A stretch of DNA of 64,000 nt, taken from Spirosoma telluris. GTDB lineage: Bacteria; Bacteroidota; Bacteroidia; Cytophagales; Spirosomataceae. The stretch is from positions 186,001-250,000 of the forward strand of contig QLII01000001.1 in NCBI GenBank assembly GCA_003259005.1, read 5' to 3'. A model generated the notes under the pieces. The model searched no databases. It was not told the origin of the DNA and was given only the letters and a program-made list of their open reading frames with translations. This document shows, one piece after another, positions 37,175 to 45,740 of the stretch. A program made the position numbers and the translations under genes. The first letter of the stretch is position 1, and the number at the start of each line of letters is the position of its first letter.

Positions 37175-38943
37175 ATGGTCTGGAAACAAGTTATTGATCC
37201 ATTTAACCGCATCGCGCTATCTGTACTCGTAGCCGCCCTTCCGATTCTATTCATATTCTGGGCGCTGATTATCAGAAAGATGAAGGGATATCAGGCCAGC
37301 TTGATCGCTACAGGGCTGGCCATGAGTATTGCCATTCTGGTGTATGGAATGCCGGTGAAACTGGCGCTATTATCGGCGGCTCATGGGGCCGTATATGGGT
37401 TGTTTCCCATTTGCTGGCTGGTGACGATGGCGGTTTTCCTCTTCAACATCACGGTGAAAAGTGGTCAGTTCGAGATCATAAAACACTTTATGGCCTCAAT
37501 CACTTCCGACCGGCGTTTGCAGGCGTTACTGATCGCCTTTTCGTTTGGATCATTTCTGGAAGGTACCGCCGGATTTGGAGCACCCGTTGCCATCACGGCA
37601 GCTATGTTGGTGGGTCTGGGGTTCAATCCGCTCTATGCATCAGGTATTTGTCTGATTGCCAATACGGCACCTGTTGCCTTTGGGTCAATTGGGATTCCTA
37701 TTACTGTAGCTTCCCAGGTGTCGGGCATTCCCGAATTACCCATTTCGCAAATGGTTGGCCGCACACTGCCGATTCTGTCGATCATGCTACCTTTTTATCT
37801 GGTTGTGATCATCGCTGGCTTTAAAAAGGCCAGGGAAATATGGCCTGCCGTATTGGTGTCTGGCCTTTCGTTTGCGATCCTTCAGTATTTCTCCTCGAAC
37901 TTTCTGGGGCCAGCTTTACCCGATGTTATTGGCGGGCTTGGTTCAATTATCTGCCTAATGGTTTTACTGCGTTACTGGAAGCCGAAGACAATCTGGCGCT
38001 TTGCCAACGAACCTGCTCCCACGATCAACACGGACATAAATTACACAAACGGACAGCTTATCAGAGCCTGGTCGCCCTTTATTGTGCTGACGATCATGGT
38101 CATTGCCTGGGGTATACAGCCGATCAAAGACGTGCTTAATTCGGCGGGGATGACACAGTTTGAGTTCCCCGGCTTGCACAATGCCATTCAGGGGGAGACG
38201 GGAATCTGTTGCCCAAGATTTTTAAGTTCAACTACTTATCGGCAGCTGGAACGGCTATTTTGATTGCCGCTTTGATTGTGATTCCGTTGGTTGGTTTAAG
38301 CTACCGGGAGGGTGGTCAGGTCTTTGGAGCTACATTAAAACAGCTGAGGTTCCCCATTCTTACAATTGCTTCGGTATTAGGATTCGCCTACATCCTGAAT
38401 GATTCGGGTATGACACTCACGCTGGCAGCGGTGCTGGCGAATACAGGATTCCTGTTCCCATTTTTTGCCCCTGTTTTGGGTTGGCTAGGGGTATTCATTA
38501 CCGGTTCCGATACGTCGGCCAATGCCCTGTTCAGTAAACTCCAATATGCCACCGCTCAATCCATTGGGGTTGACCCGGTAGTAACCGTGGCTGCCAATAT
38601 ATCGGGTGGGGTGGTGGGTAAAATGATTTCGCCCCAATCCATTGCCGTGGCTGCTGCCGCCGGTAATCTGGTTGGCAAAGAATCGGAACTATTCCGCTTT
38701 ACGGTCAAGCATAGTTTCTACATGCTGATCTTCATTTGCCTTATCGTACTGGCCCAGGCCTATGCTATAAAATGGATAATCCCTGTCTATGAGATGCTGG
38801 GTAATAAGAAAGCGGCAGCGGTGCCAGACTTATCGAAAGGTTACACGTACCTGCTAGTGTTAGGTATATTATTAGCCGGAATCGCGATTTCTGTTCTCAC
38901 TACAGCCAAAAAGAAAGTACAAACTCCCGATTTAGTGAACTAG
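37175..38943 (+). CDS. LctP/LldP family lactate-type permease (frameshifted)
   Basis: Inner-membrane transporter of the L-lactate permease family, 589 residues after repair, with about 13-14 helices. The family motif FGSFLEGTAGFGAPVAITAA is intact, as are GSIGIPITV and the C-terminal ITGSDTSANALFSKLQ and ISGGVVGKMISPQSIAVAAA. One G missing at 38200-38202 (restores GETGNLLPKIFKFNY) splits it. It is 17 nt after the glycosidase gene. In this locus it probably imports a hydroxy acid or sugar acid rather than, or besides, lactate. Confidence 0.9.
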
Positions 38944-39026
38944 GCCCAAACAGGCTCCGGCTGTTTGCAATTAATCCTCTTCTTGTTCTCTACTCAACTC
39001 AAACAGTCGGAGCCTGATTGAGCCTA
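38941..39026. repeat. Inverted repeat, GGCTCC family
   Basis: Arms 38941-38966 and 39001-39026 pair over 26 bp with three mismatches around a 34-nt loop. The left arm begins with the stop codon of the permease. The inner core (CAGGCTCCGGCTGTTT) recalls the hairpin at 32627-32658. Confidence 0.82.
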
Positions 39027-39039
39027 TTAATGAATTAAT

Positions 39040-39951
39040 ATGAATGCACCACTTTGTAACTACATGAAAGTTGGTCTGGTCCATTTTATGGCATTTCCCG
39101 AAACCATGAAAGGGGAGGGGCCGGTACTGGAAACCATAAAAAAAGTTGTGTTAGATGACTATTTCACCGTAATAGAAATTACAACGGTTAAAGACCTGGC
39201 TGTTCGGCGAAAGGTGAAAAGTTTGCTGGAATCGTCGCATATGACGGTTGCCTATGCGGCACAACCCCGATTATTAACGACTGGCCTCAACCTGAATGAT
39301 ACCAACGAAGAAGGGCGACAGCGGGCACTCGCCAACGTAAAAGAGGGCATCGACGAAGCCTATGAGCTGGGTGCTAGGGGTTATTCATTCTTAAGCGGGA
39401 AGTATGATGAAGCTCGAAAAGAAGAAGCCTTTGCCCTGCTTGTGAAATCGACCAATGAAATCTGTGCATACGCAAAAAGTAAAGGCGACATGAAAATTTC
39501 GCTGGAAGTGTTCGATTATGACGTCGATAAAAAATCACTGATCGGACCCGCTGATCTCGCCTTGCGGTATGCGCAGGAAGTCAGGAAGGAACACGATCAT
39601 TTTGGCCTAATGGTCGATTTGAGCCATATTCCCTTGATCCACGAAACGATTGAAGAATCGCTTTTGCCGGTTAAGGACTACATTACCCACGCGCATATTG
39701 GCAACTGCGTGGTGAAAAGCCCGGACATGCCTGCCTATGGTGATGTCCACCCCAGGTTCGGTTTCCCGAATGGTGAAAATGATGTGACGGAGGTGACGCG
39801 TTACCTGAAAGTGCTGCTGGACATAGGTTATTTGACTACAGAAAATCCGCCCATTGTTAGCTTTGAAGTGAAACCCTTTGGTGATGAAGACCCGGATGTC
39901 GTAATTGCCAACGCCAAACGGACATTGAACGAAGCCTGGGCGCGGGTGTAG
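39040..39951 (+). CDS. TIM-barrel sugar phosphate isomerase/epimerase family protein
   Basis: A 303-residue xylose-isomerase-like TIM-barrel protein without a signal peptide. Metal-site candidates lie in SLEVFDYDV (Glu), LMVDLSHIPL (Asp, His), YITHAHIGNCV (His) and VSFEVKPF (Glu), the order expected for this superfamily (E-D-H-H-E). Family members include IolE/IolI, tagaturonate epimerases and 3-keto-sugar-processing enzymes. Given the GMC dehydrogenase pair in the same locus, processing of a keto sugar is plausible. The start may be 39040 or the Met at 39064. Confidence 0.85.
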   Translation: MNAPLCNYMKVGLVHFMAFPETMKGEGPVLETIKKVVLDDYFTVIEITTVKDLAVRRKVKSLLESSHMTVAYAAQPRLLTTGLNLNDTNEEGRQRALANVKEGIDEAYELGARGYSFLSGKYDEARKEEAFALLVKSTNEICAYAKSKGDMKISLEVFDYDVDKKSLIGPADLALRYAQEVRKEHDHFGLMVDLSHIPLIHETIEESLLPVKDYITHAHIGNCVVKSPDMPAYGDVHPRFGFPNGENDVTEVTRYLKVLLDIGYLTTENPPIVSFEVKPFGDEDPDVVIANAKRTLNEAWARV

Positions 39952-39967
39952 TTAAACCTGATGATCC

Positions 39968-40470
39968 TTTGGTTTCTGTTGATTCTTTAGATTCTATTAG
40001 TCATTTAGAGTGTGTTTAAACTTTCCAATTTAACCGCCGATATTTTTCATTCTCACCGGGTTAAAACCCGGCGCAAAAAATCAGACGAATGGGCTGCGCC
40101 GGGTTAATTGAGTTGTATTAACTAATCGCCGAATCGAATTCGGACCTGTATTAGCCCACAGCTTTAGCTGTGGTCTATGAAAATGGCCCGGTATCATAAC
40201 CGTTTCAACGGTTTTGAGTGCCCAGGAAACCGTTGAAACGGTTGTTTCATTCAGTTTCTTTCCCAGAACCCACCGCTAAAGCTGTGGGCTGATAAATGGG
40301 CTTTTCGTCGCTTCAATTCAATAAACCCGGTGAGAATGAAAAATAAAGAGAGCCATTTCTGCGATTAATTAGTGCAATTCAATAAGCTTCTAGAACTATA
40401 AAAAATAAGTTTAAACAGGTTCATAGTAGCAACAGAATCAATAGAATCCAAAGAATCAACAGAATCAAAA
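39968..40470. repeat. Nested (concentric) inverted-repeat element, five levels
   Basis: Five concentric inverted repeats share a centre near 40220. (A) 39968-40000 with 40430-40470, AGATTCTATT words. (B) 40013-40023 with 40407-40417, 11 bp perfect. (C) 40041-40062 with 40324-40345, 22 bp perfect. (E) 40153-40173 with 40270-40290, 21 bp with one mismatch. (F) 40198-40214 with 40227-40243, 17 bp perfect. A side hairpin (D) is at 40065-40075/40095-40105. The E left arm and both F arms are themselves near-palindromes. No coding frame is seen. It fills the gap between the isomerase and the dehydrogenase. Confidence 0.9.
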
Positions 40471-40498
40471 TTTATTCCATAACAAGAAAAAATCAGCA

Positions 40499-41458
40499 AT
40501 GAAGATTGTCGTATTAGATGGGTACACGCTGAATCCGGGCGATTTATCCTGGGAAGGTTTAGAGAAACTAGGTGACGTAACGGTGTACGACCGAACCCCT
40601 GCCGATCAGGTAGTGGAATGGGCCAAGGATGCTGAAATCATTTTTACTAATAAAACACCGCTTGGCGAAGACCTCTTATCCCAGCTCCCTGTCTTAAAAT
40701 TTATCGGCGTTCTGGCTACTGGGTACAATATCATCAATACAGATGTAGCCAAACAAAAAGGAATTGTAGTTTGTAACGTGCCCGGTTATGGAACCGCGTC
40801 GGTGGTACAGTTAACGTTTGCTCTGTTGCTCGAATTAACCCAGCACGTTAAACATCACAGCGATGCTGTGCGGGAGGGTAAATGGGCCAGGTCCATTGAC
40901 TGGTGTTTCTGGGATTTTCCACTAGTTGAACTGGCGGGAAAAACAATCGGTATCATTGGATTTGGCAGTATCGGTGAGAAAGTGGGTGACATAGCTACGG
41001 CGTTCGGTATGAACATTATCGGGTCAAAACGGCATCAGACAGACCAGTCGCACCGGGCTAACTTCCGATGGGCAGAGATACCTGACTTGCTGAAAGAGTC
41101 CGATGTGGTGAGCATTCATTGCCCCCTAACACCAGAAACACAAGGGCTTATTAATAAAGAGAATCTAGCCTTGATGAAGCCTTCGGCTTTCTTGCTGAAT
41201 ACGTCGAGAGGCCCTATTGTTGTCGATCAGGATTTGGCCGATGCCCTGAATACAAACATCATTGCCGGAGCGGGTATCGACGTATTATCCAAAGAGCCAC
41301 CTGCTGCCGATAACCCACTGTTTACGGCAAAGAACTGCCTGATTACTCCGCATATTGCCTGGGCAACTATAGAAGCAAGAGCCCGGTTAATGGACATCAC
41401 CGTTCAAAATCTTGCCGCCTTTATGGACGGCAAGCCAGTTAATGTGGTCAATAAGTAA
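40499..41458 (+). CDS. D-2-hydroxyacid dehydrogenase (NAD-dependent)
   Basis: A 319-residue dehydrogenase of the D-isomer 2-hydroxyacid family, glycerate dehydrogenase/hydroxypyruvate reductase-like. The NAD-binding Gly motif is GIIGFGSIGEKVG (~148-160). Catalytic residues are Arg in LNTSRGPIVV, Glu in VLSKEPPA and His in ITPHIAWAT. It would reduce or oxidise a 2-keto/2-hydroxy acid at the end of the catabolic route. The ~550-bp repeat element upstream may mean that it has its own transcript. Confidence 0.92.
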   Translation: MKIVVLDGYTLNPGDLSWEGLEKLGDVTVYDRTPADQVVEWAKDAEIIFTNKTPLGEDLLSQLPVLKFIGVLATGYNIINTDVAKQKGIVVCNVPGYGTASVVQLTFALLLELTQHVKHHSDAVREGKWARSIDWCFWDFPLVELAGKTIGIIGFGSIGEKVGDIATAFGMNIIGSKRHQTDQSHRANFRWAEIPDLLKESDVVSIHCPLTPETQGLINKENLALMKPSAFLLNTSRGPIVVDQDLADALNTNIIAGAGIDVLSKEPPAADNPLFTAKNCLITPHIAWATIEARARLMDITVQNLAAFMDGKPVNVVNK

Positions 41459-41473
41459 TTGTAGGAAATTGTA

Positions 41474-41538
41474 TTAAACACACAGACACGGAGAACACAA
41501 AAAAATTCTCCCTGTGTTCTCCGTGTCTCTGTGTTTAA
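41474..41538. repeat. Inverted repeat, CACAGAG-word family
   Basis: 26-bp arms (41474-41499, 41513-41538) with one mismatch and a 13-nt loop containing seven A's. It lies between convergent genes, 1 nt from the TrhO stop. Confidence 0.9.
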
Positions 41539-41539
41539 T

Positions 41540-42518
41540 CTAAGCATTGTTGATAATCACCTCCACCTTCTGCCCCTGGCGACTTTTGTAGCCCTGGATA
41601 GGGGAGTAACTTTGGGTCTGTTTGCCGTAATAACCTGTACCGTCGTAAGAGCGCAGGTTTGGATCTTCTTTACAGGCGTTGGAGCAGGTGCCGACATGCT
41701 CGTTCCCACAATCTTCGCAAAGGGTAACGTGGTTATTACAGACGGGGCTGGCGCAGTTAATCATGCGACTAGTGGGCGTACCGCAACGGTAACAGGTTGA
41801 TAGTGTGACCGGATTGACATGATTGACGGGGACCGTTACACGATTGTCGAACACATAACACTGGCCATCGAAATCTTCGCCACCCGCTTCCATACCATAT
41901 TTGATAATGCCGCCATGAAGCTGGTAGACGTTATCAAATCCCTGTGCCAGCAAATAAGCAGAGGCTTTCTCGCACTTGATGCCTCCCGTGCAATAGGTAA
42001 TGATTTTTTTGCCAGAGCCTTTTAAATGTTCGATTTCGGCCACGTGCTCGGGGAGTTCGCGCAGGTTTTCCATATCGAACGTAATAGCGCCTTTAAACTT
42101 ACCTACCTCGTGCTCGTAGTTTGATCGCATATCGACTAACACGACATCGGGATCATTTTTGAGTTGTTTGAACTCTTCGGGTTCAAGATGAATGCCCGTT
42201 TGTCGAAGCGGATCGACGCCCAGATCAGAATGTACGATTTCGGCTTTTACCCGAACATGCAGTTTTTGAAAGGTATGCCCATTGGATTCATCAATCTTGA
42301 ATTCCGTTTTGGCAAAACGAGGATCGGCATGTAGAGTGGCCATATAGGCTTCACAATCGGCGGTTAGGCCTGATACCGTTCCGTTTAATCCTTCAGGTGC
42401 CACAATAACACGTCCGAGTAAGTTCAGCTGCAGGCACAGCAAATGATGCTCTTCCGATACTGCTCCGGGTTTTCGATGGCGAATAAATATAGTAAAGGAG
42501 AACGCGGTAAGGTTTCAT
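41540..42518 (-). CDS. trhO: Oxygen-dependent tRNA uridine(34) hydroxylase TrhO, rhodanese type (two frameshifts)
   Basis: Enzyme that makes 5-hydroxyuridine at position 34 of tRNAs, formerly YceA-type rhodanese; 326 residues after repair. The N-terminal domain starts MKPYRVLLYYIYSPIENPEQ after adding one base at 42478-42480 and one at 42454-42455; it then runs into CLQLNLLGRVIVAPEGLNGT. The rhodanese domain carries the active-site loop YCTGGIKCEKASAYL and the C-terminus has a Cys-rich zinc-like region (CYRCGTPTSRMINCASPVC, CEDCGNEHVGTC). The ATG at 42518 is supported by a -7 element at 42563-42570. Confidence 0.92.
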
Positions 42519-42562
42519 CTGTAAAGGTGAACGAGTACTGTTCTATAGCCCGTTCTGACTTA

Positions 42563-42570
42563 CAAAATTA
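42563..42570 (-). promoter_or_regulatory. Bacteroidetes -7 promoter element for trhO
   Basis: Minus strand TAATTTTG (TAnnTTTG), 44 nt before the repaired trhO start at 42518, in the divergent gap with the kinase gene. Confidence 0.42.
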
Positions 42571-42673
42571 AACTAAAACAGTGATTAGTTCCCAGTCGTT
42601 AGTTAGTTGGCATTCTTTCCCTATTATTGTCGGTCACTGAATGCAACTAGGTAATGACAACAACTGACTAAAA

Positions 42674-43312
42674 ATGCACATCGCCATTACGGGAAATATT
42701 GGGGCTGGGAAAACAACGCTGGCAGAGCTTTTGGCCGCAAATTATGGCTGGGAGGTACTTTATGAAGCTGTAGAGGGGAATCCTTATCTGGCCGATTTCT
42801 ACGAAGATATGCCGCGCTGGTCCTTCAACCTGCAAATCTATTTCCTGAACAGCCGCTTTATGCAGATGACAAAAATCATGGATAGTAAGCGGGTAAATCA
42901 AGGCCGTACGATGGTGCAGGACCGGACAATCTATGAAGATGCCGCCATTTTTGCGCGAAATCTGTATCAGAGCGGGACCATGACTGAGCGTGACTTTTTT
43001 ACCTATCGCCATCTCTTCGAGAATATGATGAGCCTGGTTCGCCCACCCGATCTGATGATTTATCTTCGAGCCAGTCTGCCTAAACTCCGGGAACGAATTC
43101 AAAAACGAGGACGGTCGTTCGAGCTGGCTATTAGCGATGACTATCTGGCTAGTTTAAATCGACTATACGAAGAATTTGTGGCTGCCTACGACCTTGGCCC
43201 TTTACTAATCCTGGACGTAAGTGAATTGGATTACGTACATCAGCCTTCGGATTTCGCTGAAGTTCTCCACCAGATTGATGGGTGGTTAAGCGATTCAGGC
43301 AGTAAATTATAA
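42674..43312 (+). CDS. Deoxynucleoside kinase
   Basis: A 212-residue nucleoside salvage kinase (dGuo/dAdo kinase-like) that phosphorylates deoxynucleosides with ATP. P-loop GNIGAGKTTLAELLA (~7-21), substrate-site EAVEGNPYLADFYED, the DR(Y/T) motif QDRTIYEDAAIFA with the catalytic Glu-Asp neighbourhood, and the LID region IQKRGRSFE. Normal length, intact. It is followed by a terminator hairpin. Confidence 0.93.
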   Translation: MHIAITGNIGAGKTTLAELLAANYGWEVLYEAVEGNPYLADFYEDMPRWSFNLQIYFLNSRFMQMTKIMDSKRVNQGRTMVQDRTIYEDAAIFARNLYQSGTMTERDFFTYRHLFENMMSLVRPPDLMIYLRASLPKLRERIQKRGRSFELAISDDYLASLNRLYEEFVAAYDLGPLLILDVSELDYVHQPSDFAEVLHQIDGWLSDSGSKL

Positions 43313-43316
43313 AACT

Positions 43317-43351
43317 AAAAAAGAGCCGGACTCAATGAGGACCGGCTTTTT
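43317..43351 (+). terminator. Rho-independent terminator after the deoxynucleoside kinase
   Basis: Stem AAAAAGAGCCGG / CCGGCTTTTT with a ~13-nt loop, ending in a T-run. Confidence 0.8.
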
Positions 43352-43572
43352 CGAACTACATAATAAAGCTTATATATGCCATGTACGCGAAGACCAATTC
43401 GTTCGTTGCGTACATTGTACATAATAGCGTATTAAAAAGTGATGAAAAGCTAGGGGCGTGACCTTATATGTCTAAAATCAGCTACTTGTTTAGTCATTTC
43501 TACCAGTTGCCAAGTCCTAAATGGATTGTACCGTTGGGTAGCGTTGTTTTGCCCCTAACTACTAACAAGACA

Positions 43573-43935
43573 ATGGCAAACGAGAAGAGTGTAATCGAAG
43601 AATGGTCTGTGAAGGATCTTGAAGATGGGTCCTCCTTAACAATCACGGCAATGAGCTGTACTGAATTAGGGAATCAATCTCGGCCCGGTATTCAGGTTTA
43701 TTATATGGGAAACATCATCAATTACGAGCCACTCATTGTGGAACGCTGGGCCTACCAGGCGGCTAAAAAAGGCGTTGATGAGTATTTGCTGGAAGATCAA
43801 TCCTGGATGGTGCACCAGGACCAGTTCGTAAAAAATTACCTGGTGCTGGGCTCTCCGCTAAAAGCGAAGGTGGAAGTGAAAACGCGCTCTTCTAAGGTGA
43901 TTACCAGAGAGTACGCCTTGCCCTTCGAGGTATAA
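43573..43935 (+). CDS. Hypothetical protein, small cytoplasmic
   Basis: Not recognised. A 120-residue acidic protein from the ATG at 43573 (MANEKSVIEEWSVKDLEDGS); the frame is open back to 43468, but that part looks non-coding. It has alternating strand-like segments (SSLTITAMSC, GIQVYYMGNIINYEP, LKAKVEVKTRSSKVITREYA) and one amphipathic helix (VERWAYQAAKKGVDEYLLED). No signal or membrane segment. It starts a tight same-strand group with a small membrane protein, an ankyrin protein and a DUF1963 protein. Confidence 0.6.
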   Translation: MANEKSVIEEWSVKDLEDGSSLTITAMSCTELGNQSRPGIQVYYMGNIINYEPLIVERWAYQAAKKGVDEYLLEDQSWMVHQDQFVKNYLVLGSPLKAKVEVKTRSSKVITREYALPFEV

Positions 43936-43945
43936 AAAGTAGCGA

Positions 43946-44248
43946 ATGAAAACCATTACCCTCCTAAACTGGACATTATTGGTCGTTTATGGAATGTTAC
44001 TTACATACTCTTCCCTAACCATTAATCAGTCGGGTACGGATGCTGCTGGGCGCGGAATGGCGGCAGGGTATCTCTTTGTTGGTTTTATCCTGCTGGCTAT
44101 CCTGCTTGTTATCAACTTTCTGCCCTTTCAACTTGCTCAGATAGTCGTCTTTGTGGTGCTACTTCTGCCCGTAGCGAGTGGTCTTGTGCACTGGATAGGT
44201 CAGGCAAGCATGCGTATCCAAACTAAACAGAATAACGACGGAAGGTAA
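43946..44248 (+). CDS. Small membrane protein, three helices
   Basis: Not recognised. 100 residues with three hydrophobic segments (~5-25, ~35-58, ~62-85) and a charged C-terminal tail (MRIQTKQNNDGR). It starts 10 nt after the previous gene, so it is probably co-transcribed. Confidence 0.65.
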   Translation: MKTITLLNWTLLVVYGMLLTYSSLTINQSGTDAAGRGMAAGYLFVGFILLAILLVINFLPFQLAQIVVFVVLLLPVASGLVHWIGQASMRIQTKQNNDGR

Positions 44249-44266
44249 CTGGAACGTATTATTTTC

Positions 44267-44946
44267 ATGATCCGCAACGCCGACAACTGGCCCAGGCCAT
44301 TGCCGATCATGACGTTGAGAACGTGAAAGAGCTGCTAAAGGAACCTATTCCCCAGCTAAATGAAAGTGGATCTGACCATATAACGCTGCTTGACTTTGCC
44401 GCACTCAAAGGCGTATATAGTGATGATGCTCACTGGGTTATTTCCTGTTTATCGCTCTTACTGGCCAAAGGAGCCACCATTGAAACCCCTGATCCACATC
44501 ACATACCCACGCATGCGTTGGTGAGCCGGAATAGTTCTGCTGCTCTGATGGATTGGTTTCTGAAAAATGGGGCCAATCCAAATGCAAGAGGGTTGTTGCA
44601 ACTACCCACGCCTATCCTGTTCATGGTGATGGACTATGACTTTGAACGGCGGGAAAAAATAAGTCTGCTACTGGCTCATGGTGCCGACCCCAACTCGATG
44701 TATCCGCCAACGGCGTCGAGTTGGCTGGCAGGTCATTCGGCGTTATTGGCAGCTACGCGTCTGGAGTTATGGGATGTGTGCAAGCTATTGTTGGAAAAAG
44801 GAGCAGACGTCACAATTGAGGGCCCACAACATCAGCGGTTTCCTGATATGATTAAGCGTAGTGCCGAAATTTATGCTGAATTAAACAATACACCAGAACC
44901 CTTTACAGCCTTGCTGAAAACCATGAATTCGGGTGCAGTAAACTAG
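44267..44946 (+). CDS. Ankyrin repeat protein (frameshifted at its start)
   Basis: A 226-residue ankyrin-repeat protein. Adding one C at 44272-44273 links the ATG at 44267 to QRRQLAQAIADHDVENVKEL and the rest. At least three repeats are clear: DFAALKGVYSDDAHWVISCL, NSSAALMDWFLKNGANPNAR and LELWDVCKLLLEKGADVTIE, plus KISLLLAHGADPNS. No signal peptide. Ankyrin proteins bind other proteins; here it lies 1 nt before a DUF1963 gene, a pair seen among bacterial immunity-type genes, but no toxin is visible. Confidence 0.78.
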
Positions 44947-44953
44947 AGTGCCC

Positions 44954-45628
44954 ATGACAAAGAAGGAATTTAGCGATCAGATTGTCCGTCGCGCAATCCG
45001 CATGAAGGTTGGCGGATTTCGTCCTGTCGACAATCCGCAGGCTTCCTGGATTGGTAAAGTTCTGGTTGCTAAACCAGATGAAGGCTGGCCGCAACGAGAG
45101 GGTAAGCCAATGCTACCGCTTTGCCAGATCAATTTGAATGACTTTGCCTTCAAACCGGAACTTGTCAGTGACATTGCCTTGATCACGATCTTTATCGACT
45201 CAAATGAGATTCCTCGGGAGGACGATGAAAACGGCACAAGCTGGTGCCTAAGAGCCTATAATACACCTGGTGAACTCACCCCATTAGCTCAGGTTCCCGT
45301 ATTGTCGCCTATCAAACCAATGCAGATGATTCCGGAAGTTGTTGAACAGGATTTTCCGAATTGGGACGATTGCCCCATTCCGATTCCGGCCAGATATGAC
45401 GAGAATTATTCAGAAATCTTTCCGAATACGGCAGGCATTAAGTTTGGTGGATGGCCAACGCTGATTCAGGGTGAAATTAGCTGGGATTCCGCGGCAGAAT
45501 TTGCCTTTCAACTTGATAGCATTCCGAAAGCCCGCTGGCAATGGGGCGATAATGGCGTCGCGTATTTCGGCAGGAACAAAGAAGAAGTAGGGTCAGCTCA
45601 ATGGACTTTCGCCTGGCAATCGTATTGA
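44954..45628 (+). CDS. DUF1963 (YwqG-like) domain protein
   Basis: A 224-residue DUF1963 protein; the family is widespread and its function is unclear, often encoded near polymorphic toxin or immunity genes. Visible features: DNPQASWIGKVLVAKPDEGW, the MLPLCQINLND segment, FIDSNEIP, and the C-terminal KFGGWPTLIQGEISWD and GDNGVAYFG. A GTG at 44948 is an alternative start, with only 1 nt between the ankyrin stop and it. Followed by a long perfect hairpin. Confidence 0.85.
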   Translation: MTKKEFSDQIVRRAIRMKVGGFRPVDNPQASWIGKVLVAKPDEGWPQREGKPMLPLCQINLNDFAFKPELVSDIALITIFIDSNEIPREDDENGTSWCLRAYNTPGELTPLAQVPVLSPIKPMQMIPEVVEQDFPNWDDCPIPIPARYDENYSEIFPNTAGIKFGGWPTLIQGEISWDSAAEFAFQLDSIPKARWQWGDNGVAYFGRNKEEVGSAQWTFAWQSY

Positions 45629-45649
45629 AGTCTTTGAGTTGAAAAATAG

Positions 45650-45730
45650 TAACCAAAGAGGCACAGAGAACACAGAGTTAAAACATTCTGAAGCTGTTTT
45701 AACTCTGTGTTCTCTGTGCCTCTTTGGTTA
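45650..45730. repeat. Perfect 36-bp inverted repeat, CACAGAG-word family
   Basis: Arms 45650-45685 and 45695-45730 are perfect complements with a 9-nt loop, the longest perfect stem per loop length in the window. A-rich sequence follows on the plus strand. It lies between convergent DUF1963 and SusD genes and could act as a bidirectional terminator. Confidence 0.93.
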
Positions 45731-45740
45731 AAAAAAATCT

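Noticed and set aside
41531..41800. Open frame of 89 codons on the plus strand
   Set aside because: It is the antisense shadow of the well-supported trhO gene and begins in a hairpin arm.
43381..43415. 8-bp inverted repeat ATGTACGC/GCGTACAT before the small cytoplasmic gene
   Set aside because: Too short and single; could be an operator but nothing else supports it.
45650..45730. All long hairpins are simple rho-independent terminators
   Set aside because: Several lie inside the catabolic locus and most lack a T-run after the stem. True terminators here (8581, 43317, 53778) are shorter and T-rich.
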